Assembly (NCBI GenBank): GCA_016463265.1
Contig: JAEMRP010000037.1
Coordinates: 1 to 8,121, forward strand
Origin: Microbacteriaceae bacterium
Lineage (GTDB): Bacteria; Actinomycetota; Actinomycetes; Actinomycetales; Microbacteriaceae
Reading direction: 5' to 3'
Length of the DNA stretch: 8,121 nt
Part shown: positions 1 through 7,041 of the stretch, in pieces
Layout of the letters: the number at the start of each line of letters is the position of its first letter
How positions within the stretch are numbered: position 1 is the first letter of the stretch
Program-made: the position numbers and the translations under genes
Notes under the pieces: model-generated
What the model was told of the DNA's origin: nothing
The model's database searches: none
Seen by the model: only the letters and a program-made list of their open reading frames with translations

Positions 1-206
1 AGCCCGGTCTTGCGGTCACGATGAAGAACGTGGACGCGGGGGTTCTTCGAGGCGTAGTCATCGGCGATGACCCCGGTTCCGTCTGGCGAATTGTCATCGA
101 CAACGAGTACATCGATGTCTGGCGACGCTAAGCGGATTCGGTCCAGAACGGCGGTGAGCGATTCGCTCTCGTTGTAGGTCGGAACGATAACGAGCGTGTC
201 GCTCAC
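1..206 (-). CDS. ppm: Polyprenol-phosphate mannosyltransferase (GT2 family), N-terminal fragment
   Basis: This is the first 68 codons of a family 2 glycosyltransferase; the rest lies beyond the left edge. Proteins of this type transfer mannose from GDP-mannose to a polyprenyl phosphate at the inner face of the membrane, making the donor for extracytoplasmic mannosylation. The translation opens MSDTLVIVPTYNESESL, with the PTYNE nucleotide-binding start at residues 9-13. VVDDNSPDGTG follows at 35-45 and VHVLHRDRKTG at 58-68, which closely resembles the dolichol/polyprenol-phosphate mannose synthase signature. The start is GTG, whose last two bases form the first two of the lnt stop TGA (GTGA, 4-nt overlap), implying coupled translation. 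In Mycobacterium tuberculosis the equivalent domains are fused in one Lnt-Ppm protein; here they are two genes. The catalytic half and any C-terminal membrane segments are out of view, so the exact acceptor is inferred. Confidence 0.9.
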   Translation of the reverse strand, partial: MSDTLVIVPTYNESESLTAVLDRIRLASPDIDVLVVDDNSPDGTGVIADDYASKNPRVHVLHRDRKTG

Positions 207-1705
207 TCGTCACGCTTCCGGCGTAATCCGATGATCGGCACGATTCCCATGATGATGAGTGCCCACTCGAGCGGGAGCCCGATGATGCTCGCCGGCGTCA
301 CAACGGTCGACAACGGGACGTCCGCAACCATCACGCCGGCGGTGAACGGTTCGAGACGGTCCAGGTCTCGGCCATCCGGCGCAATCACGGCACTGACCCC
401 GACCGTCGACACGTTGACGACAGATCGGCCCGTCTCGACGGCCCGCATGCGTGCGATCCCGAGCTGTTGGATGTTCTGGTCTGTTCGACCGAAATCCGAA
501 TTGTTAGTCGGCGCAAAGATGACGTTGGCGTTCGCAGCGAGCATTTGGCGGAACAGTGCGTCGTCGACGATGTCATAGCAAATGGCGATTCCCGCGATGG
601 CGTTCCCCGCGGTCATGACAGGGTCGCGTGTGCCGAATGAGTAGTCGCGCGGGACCATGTCGAACAGAGACGGAGCAAGCGGGTAAAAAAAGTCCCGGTT
701 CGGCAGGTATTCCGCGAAGGGAACCGGATGAACCTTGTCGTACTGGTCGACAGCGCCGTGACCGGGATACCATTTCAGAACCGAATTGAATGTCTCGTTG
801 CCCTGTTTCGTGATCGTTCCAAAGATAAATGGGGCCATGGTCGCCGTGGAAATGCTGTCGGCGAGTGCGGCGGCATCAGGCGACCGAAGCGGATCGATAT
901 CCATCGCGTTCTCTGGCCAAATAACTACCTCGACCTGGCCAATCTCTGCCACGTTCATGGCAGCGACGTGTTTCGCGATGGCGTCACCCTGCCGTGCGCC
1001 CGTGAAAAGCGCCGAATCGCTATTTCCTTGAACAGCGGCGACACGCACCGACCCCGATGGCGCTGACGTGAGAAGCAGGTACGGGAAAGGCAAGAGCGCG
1101 AGTAATCCGACTGTGATTGCCGACAGGTGAAGGGCTTTCCCTTTGATGATCGAGACGCTTTGCCAGGTCAGAACGTAGGCGACGACCACGAGGACGATGA
1201 CGGCACTCGCCCCCGTCAAACCGAAAAGGGTCGCGAGGTACCGCAACGGTGAATCGGCGAGCCCGTGGCTGACTCGAGCCCACCCGAAGCCTCCCCACGG
1301 GAACTGTGCCGCGATGGCTTCGCGGGCGACCCACGCAGCCGCAACGAAGAAACCACCGAGCAGACGCCCAGAAACGCGCTGAAGGTTGAGGGTGTCGACA
1401 CCGCGCCAGGCCGCACCAATCGCGATTCCACCGACCGCGAACAAGACGGTTTGCAGGCCAACGAGTCCGAGCCACGGCGCGAGCCCGAGATAGCCAGAGA
1501 CCCATTTCGCAACGGCTCCGTAATACACAAACCCCGTGACAGCGCCGAGAATGATCGATTGCCCGACGGTGGCACGTCGGAACGCGAACACCATGAGTGG
1601 GACGCCGACGAACAGGAGTGGCCAAACTCCGGGCTGCGGGAAGGCGAGACTCGCGATGAATGCGCCGAATCCCGCTTGAACGAGGCGGAGGACGAAGGCT
1701 TTCAC
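203..1705 (-). CDS. lnt: Apolipoprotein N-acyltransferase Lnt
   Basis: Lnt moves a fatty acid from a phospholipid to the N-terminal diacylglyceryl-cysteine of lipoproteins, in the membrane with its active site outside. The 500 residues match the usual size. Several hydrophobic segments fill residues 4-215, with the conserved FPWGGFGW at 135-142. A carbon-nitrogen hydrolase domain follows from about 220 (RVAAVQGN), and a last membrane helix lies near 478-495. The catalytic triad is readable as E265 (VVIWPEN), K324 (YDKVHPVPFAEYLP) and C376 (AICYD). E332, the counterpart of E. coli E343, is kept. The residue two after the Cys is D378 where E. coli has a Glu. GTG at 1705 is chosen because the helY stop lies just upstream in a 16-nt gap with no Shine-Dalgarno sequence. 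A TAGGCT hexamer sits 6 nt before the GTG, so it may be translated leaderless or by coupling. It overlaps the mannosyltransferase gene by 4 nt. Confidence 0.95.
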   Translation of the reverse strand: MKAFVLRLVQAGFGAFIASLAFPQPGVWPLLFVGVPLMVFAFRRATVGQSIILGAVTGFVYYGAVAKWVSGYLGLAPWLGLVGLQTVLFAVGGIAIGAAWRGVDTLNLQRVSGRLLGGFFVAAAWVAREAIAAQFPWGGFGWARVSHGLADSPLRYLATLFGLTGASAVIVLVVVAYVLTWQSVSIIKGKALHLSAITVGLLALLPFPYLLLTSAPSGSVRVAAVQGNSDSALFTGARQGDAIAKHVAAMNVAEIGQVEVVIWPENAMDIDPLRSPDAAALADSISTATMAPFIFGTITKQGNETFNSVLKWYPGHGAVDQYDKVHPVPFAEYLPNRDFFYPLAPSLFDMVPRDYSFGTRDPVMTAGNAIAGIAICYDIVDDALFRQMLAANANVIFAPTNNSDFGRTDQNIQQLGIARMRAVETGRSVVNVSTVGVSAVIAPDGRDLDRLEPFTAGVMVADVPLSTVVTPASIIGLPLEWALIIMGIVPIIGLRRKRDE

Positions 1706-1717
1706 TGGTTCAGCCTA
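1706..1717 (-). promoter_or_regulatory. Candidate leaderless -10 promoter element before lnt
   Basis: On the minus strand, TAGGCT (1712-1717) fits the actinobacterial -10 pattern TANNNT. It is followed by exactly 6 nt (GAACCA) and then the GTG start of lnt at 1705, so transcription would begin at the start codon. No Shine-Dalgarno sequence fits in the gap, which agrees with a leaderless mRNA. No convincing -35 hexamer is visible, and that region lies inside the helY coding end. Read-through from helY is equally possible. Confidence 0.4.
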
Positions 1718-1721
1718 TTCG

Positions 1722-4112
1722 CTAGAGCGTTGCCGAATCGGCGACGATACCCCGACGAATGAGCGGAATGGTGTCACGCGCAATCGCGGCGAGCGCGGGT
1801 TCGGCGACGTGTGAAATCTGGTCGAGCGAGTCGACGACTTGTTTGGCCCAGCGCACAAAGTCTCCGCCGGCGAGTCCGCACTCGCGAAGAACGTCGTCGA
1901 GCCGTTGACCCTTGGCCCAGCGCTGAATGCCGAGTGCGAGTCCGAACGCGAGGGGTGGCGTGATCTCGAGGTCTTCGGCCGTCTCGGCATTGCTCAGCGC
2001 GTCCCAAATTCGCTCCATCGCCGTCGTGACGTCGCTGAACGATCCTTTGGGGATTCGCATGTTGATGTTGTTGTCGTCATCGCGACGTGATTCGTACATG
2101 ACCGTCGACAGGGCGGCGGCGAGAAGCGGGCCGTCGAGCCCCTCCCAGAGCCCCGCGCGCAGACATTCGGCGATCAGAAGGTCGCGCTCGCCGTAGATGC
2201 GCTTGAGCGCCGCGCCGGCGTCGGTCAGGGTGTAGTCATCGCCATCCTGGACGAGATAGCCGTGAGCGTGGAGTACGCGACAGACCCGGTCGAAAACGCT
2301 CGCGATGGCGCCGGTCTTGTTCTTAATCTGGTTCGCGATGCGATCGGTCTGGCTCTGCAGTTTCCAGAACCGTTCGCCCCAGCGGGCGTGCTTTTCGCGG
2401 TCGGGGCACGGGTGGCACGAGTGTTTGCGCATCCGGCCGCGCAACTTTTCGATGTGGTCGGCGCGCTTCTTCGCAACGGCGTGGGGCGTGTGTCCGCCTC
2501 GCTCGTTTTTGCCCTCTAGGTCGGTCAGTTCGCGACGAATCTTGGAATACTCGCGGAAGTCCCCGAGGTGGCAGTCCATCGCTTCGGAATACTCGGCGAG
2601 CGACTTCTGGCTCTGTCGGACCGTTACCGACAGGTCCACCACGGCACGGTCGGCCTGGAACTGCGCAAACGACTGTTCGAGAATTTCGCGCGCTGCATTA
2701 CGCCCGTAGCGTTCGATGAGGTTCACCGCCATGTTGTAGGTCGGCACGAAACTCGAATACAGCGGATACGAGCGGCGAGACGCGAGCATGCCCAGCGCGT
2801 GCGGGTTCATGCCATCCCGCCAGACGATGACCGAGTGACCCTCGACGTCGATTCCGCGACGGCCGGCGCGACCGGTCAACTGGGTGTATTCCCCCGGTGT
2901 GATGGCGACGCGAGATTCCCCGTTGTACTTGTCCATCTTTTCGAGAACGACGCTACGGGCGGGCATGTTGATTCCCAGCGCGAGGGTTTCCGTCGCGAAA
3001 ACCAGTTTGACGAGCTTGCGGCGGAACAGGTGTTCCACGATTTCCTTGAACACGGGGATCAACCCGGCGTGGTGTGAGGCGACACCGGCCAAGAGCGAGT
3101 CCTCCCACTCGTGGAAACCGAGCGACGACAGGTCTTCCCCGGACAAGTGCGCAGTCCGATTTTCGATGACCGAGCGAATCTCGTCGCGTTCCTCGATGGT
3201 CGTCAAGACCTCGCCCGAGAACAACACGTCGCGAACCGCGTTCTCACAGCCTTTTCGGGAAAAGATGAAGAAGATGGCGGGAAGCATTGTGTGGTCATCG
3301 AGCACCGACGCGATGTCGACCGGTGCCGAACGGCGCTCGCGGGCATCGCCCGGTCGGGAACGGTTTCGCGGGAACGAACGACGACCGTGGCCACCCGATT
3401 GGGGTCCCCCGAATCGTTGTTGTCCGCGACCGAGCCCCTGGACATCCCGATGGATTCGCGGGGGGTTCTGAAACTCGCCGCCCGGTTCGAACAGTTCGTA
3501 GAGTTCCCCGCGCGCATACACGTGCTGGAACAGCGGAACGGGTCGGTCCTCTGAGACGATGATGTCGGTGTGTCCGCGAACAGCGGCCAGCCACTCGCCG
3601 AATTCCTCGGCGTTCGACACCGTCGCCGACAACGACACGATCGACACGTCTTGGGGTAGGTGAAGGATGACTTCTTCCCAGACGGGTCCGCGGAACTTGT
3701 CGGCAAGGTAGTGCACCTCGTCCATGACAACGAACCGAAGGTCTTTCAACAGGTCGCTCTGGGCGTACAGCATGTTGCGCAAGACCTCGGTCGTCATGAT
3801 GACGATGCGCGCCCTCGGGTTGATGCTCGTGTCACCCGTCAAGAGCCCGACCTCGTCAACGCCGTAGATGGCCTGCAGGTCCTGGAACTTCTGGTTCGAC
3901 AGCGCTTTCATCGGCGTCGTGTAGAACGTTTTGTCCGTCATGGTCTGTTGCGAGAGGTACACCGCGTAATCGGCAATGATCGTTTTGCCCGCGCCGGTCG
4001 GCGCGGCGACGAGCACACCCCTCCCCTTGTCGAGCGATTCGCACGCCTTCAGTTGAAAGGCATCGAGTGGGAACGGTTGCGAGCGACGGAATTCGTCGAG
4101 GGTGACCGACAC
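1722..4112 (-). CDS. helY: HelY-type Ski2-like DEVH-box RNA/DNA helicase
   Basis: This is a superfamily 2 ATP-dependent helicase of the Ski2/Mtr4-like group, 796 residues and somewhat shorter than mycobacterial HelY (about 900). Motifs in order are: Q-like region PFPLDAFQ (14-20), Walker A AAPTGAGKT (36-44), TPMKALSNQK (66-75), DEVH (131-134), SAT (162-164), GVASHHAG (343-350), FATETLALGINMPAR (372-386) and QLTGRAGRRG (411-420). A DSHCT-type C-terminal domain spans about 645-790, including GDFVRWAKQVVDSLDQI at 750-766. Between the two RecA domains, residues about 213-265 form a Gly/Arg/Pro-rich, probably disordered insertion. A Cys/His cluster lies at 514-575. The frame stays open 59 codons upstream into tatC, but that part is basic nonsense. 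The GTG sharing a base with the tatC stop (TAGTG) gives MSVTLDEFRR, where similarity begins. Its biological role is not well settled; RNA processing or nucleic-acid remodelling is inferred from the family. Confidence 0.94.
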   Translation of the reverse strand: MSVTLDEFRRSQPFPLDAFQLKACESLDKGRGVLVAAPTGAGKTIIADYAVYLSQQTMTDKTFYTTPMKALSNQKFQDLQAIYGVDEVGLLTGDTSINPRARIVIMTTEVLRNMLYAQSDLLKDLRFVVMDEVHYLADKFRGPVWEEVILHLPQDVSIVSLSATVSNAEEFGEWLAAVRGHTDIIVSEDRPVPLFQHVYARGELYELFEPGGEFQNPPRIHRDVQGLGRGQQRFGGPQSGGHGRRSFPRNRSRPGDARERRSAPVDIASVLDDHTMLPAIFFIFSRKGCENAVRDVLFSGEVLTTIEERDEIRSVIENRTAHLSGEDLSSLGFHEWEDSLLAGVASHHAGLIPVFKEIVEHLFRRKLVKLVFATETLALGINMPARSVVLEKMDKYNGESRVAITPGEYTQLTGRAGRRGIDVEGHSVIVWRDGMNPHALGMLASRRSYPLYSSFVPTYNMAVNLIERYGRNAAREILEQSFAQFQADRAVVDLSVTVRQSQKSLAEYSEAMDCHLGDFREYSKIRRELTDLEGKNERGGHTPHAVAKKRADHIEKLRGRMRKHSCHPCPDREKHARWGERFWKLQSQTDRIANQIKNKTGAIASVFDRVCRVLHAHGYLVQDGDDYTLTDAGAALKRIYGERDLLIAECLRAGLWEGLDGPLLAAALSTVMYESRRDDDNNINMRIPKGSFSDVTTAMERIWDALSNAETAEDLEITPPLAFGLALGIQRWAKGQRLDDVLRECGLAGGDFVRWAKQVVDSLDQISHVAEPALAAIARDTIPLIRRGIVADSATL

Positions 4113-4876
4113 TACGCCAGCGCCTTGGCCGCTTTTGTGGCCTGGCGCTTGTCGTGAATCCACGCGATGAAGGCGGCGAGGAAGTACAAACCCAACATCG
4201 GTATTGCGAGCAGGAACATCGAGACGACATCGGCGGCAGGGGTTGCCAGCGCCGTGAACGCCGTGATGCCGACGACGGCCCACCGCCAACCCTTGATAAT
4301 CGATTTAGCCGAGAGCACGCCCATGAAGTTGAGGAGAACGAGGAAGACGGGAAGAACGAAACCGATTCCGATGGCGAGAACGAACTTGATCGAGAAGTCG
4401 AGGTAATACTTCGCGGTGAGGAGCGTGGTCGACCCGTCTGGCGCAAAGCTGGTCATGAGCTCGACGACGTGGGGAAACAGCCACCAGCCCGTGCCACAGC
4501 CCGCGAGGAACAGTGGAATTGCCGTGAGCAGAAATCCGAACGCGAAGCGCCTTTCGCGCCGGACGAGTGCCGGCGTGATGAACGACCAGATTTGCCACAG
4601 CCAGATGGGGCTCGAGGCGACGATTCCGACGGTCATGGCTATGGCAATCTTGGTATCAAATGCCTCTGAAATCGAGGTGTAGTTGATCTGCGCGATGCGA
4701 CCGCTGTCGTTTGCGACGTCCATGAGGGGTGCGGCGAGTAGTGACCAGACGAAATCGGCCACAAAAAATCCGCCCACGGATGCAGCAGTTATCGCCAGTG
4801 CCGCCTTGACGAGCCGACCGCGAAACTCGACGAGATGCTGGCCGAGCGACATGCGCCTCTCGGAGTTTCGAGCCAT
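4112..4876 (-). CDS. tatC: Twin-arginine translocase subunit TatC
   Basis: TatC is the polytopic membrane subunit that recognises twin-arginine signal peptides and with TatA exports folded proteins. The 254 residues show the family signatures. The cytoplasmic N-terminal HLVEFRGRL is at 14-22. The first-loop motif FITPALVRRERR is at 99-110, with E108 matching the essential Glu of E. coli TatC (E103). The late periplasmic motif ATPAADVVS is at 211-219, with D216 matching E. coli D211. About six hydrophobic segments can be seen, near 23-47, 77-100, 111-137, 163-187, 200-215 and 217-240, and the tail is basic. The start is ATG, 2 nt after the tatA stop (TAA CA ATG), without a clear Shine-Dalgarno sequence, so translation is probably coupled to tatA. 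An in-frame ATG at codon 9 is a possible alternative. The stop shares one base with the helY GTG. Confidence 0.97.
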   Translation of the reverse strand: MARNSERRMSLGQHLVEFRGRLVKAALAITAASVGGFFVADFVWSLLAAPLMDVANDSGRIAQINYTSISEAFDTKIAIAMTVGIVASSPIWLWQIWSFITPALVRRERRFAFGFLLTAIPLFLAGCGTGWWLFPHVVELMTSFAPDGSTTLLTAKYYLDFSIKFVLAIGIGFVLPVFLVLLNFMGVLSAKSIIKGWRWAVVGITAFTALATPAADVVSMFLLAIPMLGLYFLAAFIAWIHDKRQATKAAKALA

Positions 4877-4878
4877 TG

Positions 4879-5055
4879 TTACTTAGACGGCGTCTTCTTC
4901 GAGTCGTCATCCTTGGGGGACGTCATCTCGTTCCGGAAAATCTTCAACGACTCGGCGAGGCTTTTCGCGAGGCCGGGGAGCTTGGGCGCTCCGAAGACGA
5001 GAAGAATGACGACGAGAAGGATGAGGAAGTGCCATCCGTTGAGGTTGCCGAGCAT
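4879..5055 (-). CDS. tatA: Twin-arginine translocase subunit TatA
   Basis: This short gene encodes 58 residues. TatA forms the oligomeric pore or membrane-weakening assembly recruited by TatC during export of folded proteins. The protein begins MLGNLNGWHFLILLVVILL, a single membrane helix at about 8-21. The TatA hinge FGAPKLPGLAKSL follows at 21-33, then an amphipathic helix through SLKIFRNEM (36-44), and finally a charged, unstructured tail (SPKDDDSKKTPSK). The FG-x-x-KLP pattern after the helix is diagnostic for TatA/TatB. The short tail and the place directly before tatC favour TatA. ATG is supported by AAGGAG 6 nt upstream. The gene follows pafC after 38 nt, which include a possible promoter. 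No TatB is seen in the window; in Actinobacteria it is usually encoded elsewhere. Confidence 0.96.
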   Translation of the reverse strand: MLGNLNGWHFLILLVVILLVFGAPKLPGLAKSLAESLKIFRNEMTSPKDDDSKKTPSK

Positions 5056-5061
5056 GCTGAA

Positions 5062-5067
5062 CTCCTT
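5062..5067 (-). promoter_or_regulatory. Shine-Dalgarno sequence of tatA
   Basis: AAGGAG on the minus strand, 6 nt before the tatA ATG, is the best ribosome-binding site in the window. It fixes the start of this small gene. The genes that start inside or against an upstream gene (tatC, helY, pafC, ppm) have no comparable site. Confidence 0.8.
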
Positions 5068-5080
5068 GCGTTGTGGTGAC

Positions 5081-5086
5081 AGTCTA
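5081..5086 (-). promoter_or_regulatory. Candidate -10 element before tatAC
   Basis: TAGACT on the minus strand fits TANNNT. It lies just after the pafC stop, inside GCGATAGACTG, a block also found in near-identical form before lnt and the FKBP gene. A start 7 nt downstream would be an A at 5074, giving a 19-nt leader that contains the AAGGAG site. No good -35 is seen. If real, it lets tatAC be expressed independently of the regulators upstream. Confidence 0.35.
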
Positions 5087-5093
5087 TCGCTGA

Positions 5094-6080
5094 CTAGACG
5101 TTTTGAGCGTACGCGTCGAGCGCGTTACGGGCGAATAGGGCCACGGCCGCTCGCGTTGTGGCTGGTCCGTCGATGGCGGCGATGCCTGAGAGCACGCTGA
5201 TCATGCGAATGGCGCTCCCTTCGTGCGAGAACGGCAGGGTGAGTCGTTTGCGTCCGCCGGTTTCGACTTGCTTGACTCCGGGGCGCAGATAGGACGCGAT
5301 GAGCGGCAGCGCCTCGGGGTCGATGACGAGGTCAACAAGAAGGTCGTCTTCGCTTTCGCTGAACAGGGATGACGTCAGCATCAGAGCGTCGATCGACCGT
5401 GGTTCGATGGGAGTGTCGAGCAACACGAGGCCTTCCATGCTGTCGAGGTTGAACGTTCGGATGTCGTCGCGCTGCAGGCAATACCCCTTGAGGTAGCGCT
5501 GCCCGCCCTCCAGGTCTTGGCGGTAGGGGTCGACATCGCGCTCCCCTCGCTCTCCTTGATTGTTCGTGTAGGTGAAGCGGATGCGAACGCCCTTTTCGAT
5601 CGCGTCCTGAATGAGGTTCGCGTGGGGATTGTTCTCGTCGACTTCGACGGCGAAGGCGTCAGTGACCTGGTTCGATTCGGGGCCGCGCAGTTTGGCAACG
5701 AGTCCGTCGAACTCGGGAATCCGACGGTAGTGCGGGTGTGCCTTGAGTAGTTCGAGACCGGCAAGGAACACCGCGCGTTGCTTCGCGCTGAAGGGCGCCG
5801 GGACGTGCATGACCTCGGCGACGGTGAGGATAATGACCTCGTTCTCTTCGAACTCGTCCCAGTCGATGTTGAACAGCTCGGTGTCGAAGTTGTACCGCGC
5901 TTCGTTGGCTCCGCCGTCACACGCAATGGTTTCGACGGCGTCGGCAACCCGCTTGGGCGTCGTGCCAAACTGCGCCGCAACCTCGGCAACAGTCACCGAT
6001 CCGCGCAAGAGTACGAAGGGCACGATGGCGAGGAACAGGTTGAGGCGGTCGCGCGCACTGTCGCCGATGGGCCTAGCCAT
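5094..6080 (-). CDS. pafC: PafC-type WYL-domain transcriptional regulator
   Basis: PafC acts with PafB as a heterodimeric activator of the RecA-independent DNA-damage response in Actinobacteria. The 328 residues show an N-terminal winged-helix region (about 12-58, VTVAEVAAQFGTTPKRVADAV). A middle linker comes next, then a WYL domain (about 155-225) containing IRFTYTNNQGERGERDVDPY (167-186) and RYLKGYCLQRDDIRTFNLDSM (195-215). A WCX-like C-terminal domain occupies about 245-325. The name-giving W-Y-L triplet reads R195-Y196-L197. The ATG overlaps the last 8 nt of pafB (ATGGCTAG), so translational coupling is expected and suits a 1:1 partnership. I assign PafC rather than PafB by its position second in the pair, next to tatA, and by the early helix-turn-helix with an LLRG motif. 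The activating ligand is not visible from sequence; single-stranded DNA has been proposed for the family. Confidence 0.9.
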   Translation of the reverse strand: MARPIGDSARDRLNLFLAIVPFVLLRGSVTVAEVAAQFGTTPKRVADAVETIACDGGANEARYNFDTELFNIDWDEFEENEVIILTVAEVMHVPAPFSAKQRAVFLAGLELLKAHPHYRRIPEFDGLVAKLRGPESNQVTDAFAVEVDENNPHANLIQDAIEKGVRIRFTYTNNQGERGERDVDPYRQDLEGGQRYLKGYCLQRDDIRTFNLDSMEGLVLLDTPIEPRSIDALMLTSSLFSESEDDLLVDLVIDPEALPLIASYLRPGVKQVETGGRKRLTLPFSHEGSAIRMISVLSGIAAIDGPATTRAAVALFARNALDAYAQNV

Positions 6081-7041
6081 GGTCGCTCACGAGCCTCTCG
6101 AGTCGCGCGACGACGGCATCACGCAACGACGCAGGTGACAACACGATTGCTTCGGCTCCGTATTCACAGAGCTCGTCGGCGAGAACCGCTTCGTCCAGGA
6201 AGTGAATCGTGTAGGTGTCTCCGTCGATCGCGGTGTGGCGACGGTTCGCGAGGGCAACCGATGCCTTGGTTCCCGGGGTCACCCGAATTGTCGCGTGAAG
6301 AGAATCCCACAGCGCATCGAGGTGCTCCACAAACAGCCCAGCTGCCCGCGTGTCCGGTTTCTGCGCGGGAGTGGCATTCGACACGGGCGACACTTTGCCG
6401 ACGATGCGACGCAACAAAAAGGTGCGTTCCGCTTCGCGGTCGTGATCGAACGCGAGCAGGTGCCACCGTCCGTCATAGTTGACGACGGACAGCGGGGTGA
6501 CGGTTCGGATTTCGTACTTTGCGTCACCCGGTTTGAGATACGGGAAGCGGACGACCTGGTTCTTCGAAATTGCCTCGGACACCGCCGGATACGCCGCGTC
6601 GTGAGTGTCGATGCGCGGAGCGAGGTTGGCCGCCGCGGAATCGACCCCATCCGCCGCCAACAAACGCAGTCGGGCCTCGCTCGCTTCGACCGAGTGTGCG
6701 CTTTCGCTCCAGACGGCGCTCGCCGCGGTCAAGAGGGACAGTTCGGCGGCGCTGAACGCAAACGTGTATTCGTCCTGCGGGATGATGTACACCGCGTCGG
6801 CGGGGTTCTCAGATTCCGACGTTTTGAGCGGGATGCCCATCGACTTGAGTTCTTCTTTGTCGCGTTCGAACTTTTTGTTCAGCGAGTCGGTTGCGCCGTT
6901 TGCGCCGAACTCGTCGCGATACCCCCGAACGTTCTTAAAGATGTCGGCTTTGGACATTCCGCGGTTGGACGGAAGAAGCGCGAGCAGCAGGCAGAAGAGT
7001 CGCTCTTCTGCAGAAACGTCCGCGTCGAATTTGTCCACCAC
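6073..7041 (-). CDS. pafB: PafB-type WYL-domain transcriptional regulator
   Basis: PafB is the partner of PafC in the DNA-damage-responsive activator PafBC; its name comes from linkage to the proteasome accessory factor genes. The 322 residues have an N-terminal winged-helix DNA-binding region (about 11-72, ERLFCLLLALLPSNRGMSKADIF, with NKKFERDKEELKSMGIPL at the wing). A linker with FSAAELSLLTAASAVW (96-111) follows. The WYL domain (about 155-218) contains VRFPYLK and GRWHLLAFDHDREAERTFLLRRI (191-213), and a C-terminal domain follows. The triplet is W193-H194-L195. Translation can begin at GTG 7041 or the adjacent GTG 7038. An in-frame TAG lies 4 codons before, and no Shine-Dalgarno sequence is present. 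TAGAGT sits exactly 6 nt before GTG 7041, which favours a leaderless start there. The FKBP gene lies 56 nt upstream, and pafC overlaps the 3' end by 8 nt. No proteasome or Pup-ligase gene is in view. Confidence 0.9.
   Translation of the reverse strand: MVDKFDADVSAEERLFCLLLALLPSNRGMSKADIFKNVRGYRDEFGANGATDSLNKKFERDKEELKSMGIPLKTSESENPADAVYIIPQDEYTFAFSAAELSLLTAASAVWSESAHSVEASEARLRLLAADGVDSAAANLAPRIDTHDAAYPAVSEAISKNQVVRFPYLKPGDAKYEIRTVTPLSVVNYDGRWHLLAFDHDREAERTFLLRRIVGKVSPVSNATPAQKPDTRAAGLFVEHLDALWDSLHATIRVTPGTKASVALANRRHTAIDGDTYTIHFLDEAVLADELCEYGAEAIVLSPASLRDAVVARLERLVSDHG

Noticed and set aside
1265..1762. 165-codon open frame on the plus strand
   Set aside because: It is antisense to the membrane-spanning part of lnt. 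The charged composition is the complement of hydrophobic codons.
4113..4289. 59-codon upstream extension of the helicase reading frame
   Set aside because: It lies wholly inside the well-supported tatC gene in another frame, is Arg/His-rich without family similarity, and the GTG overlapping the tatC stop gives the expected N-terminus.
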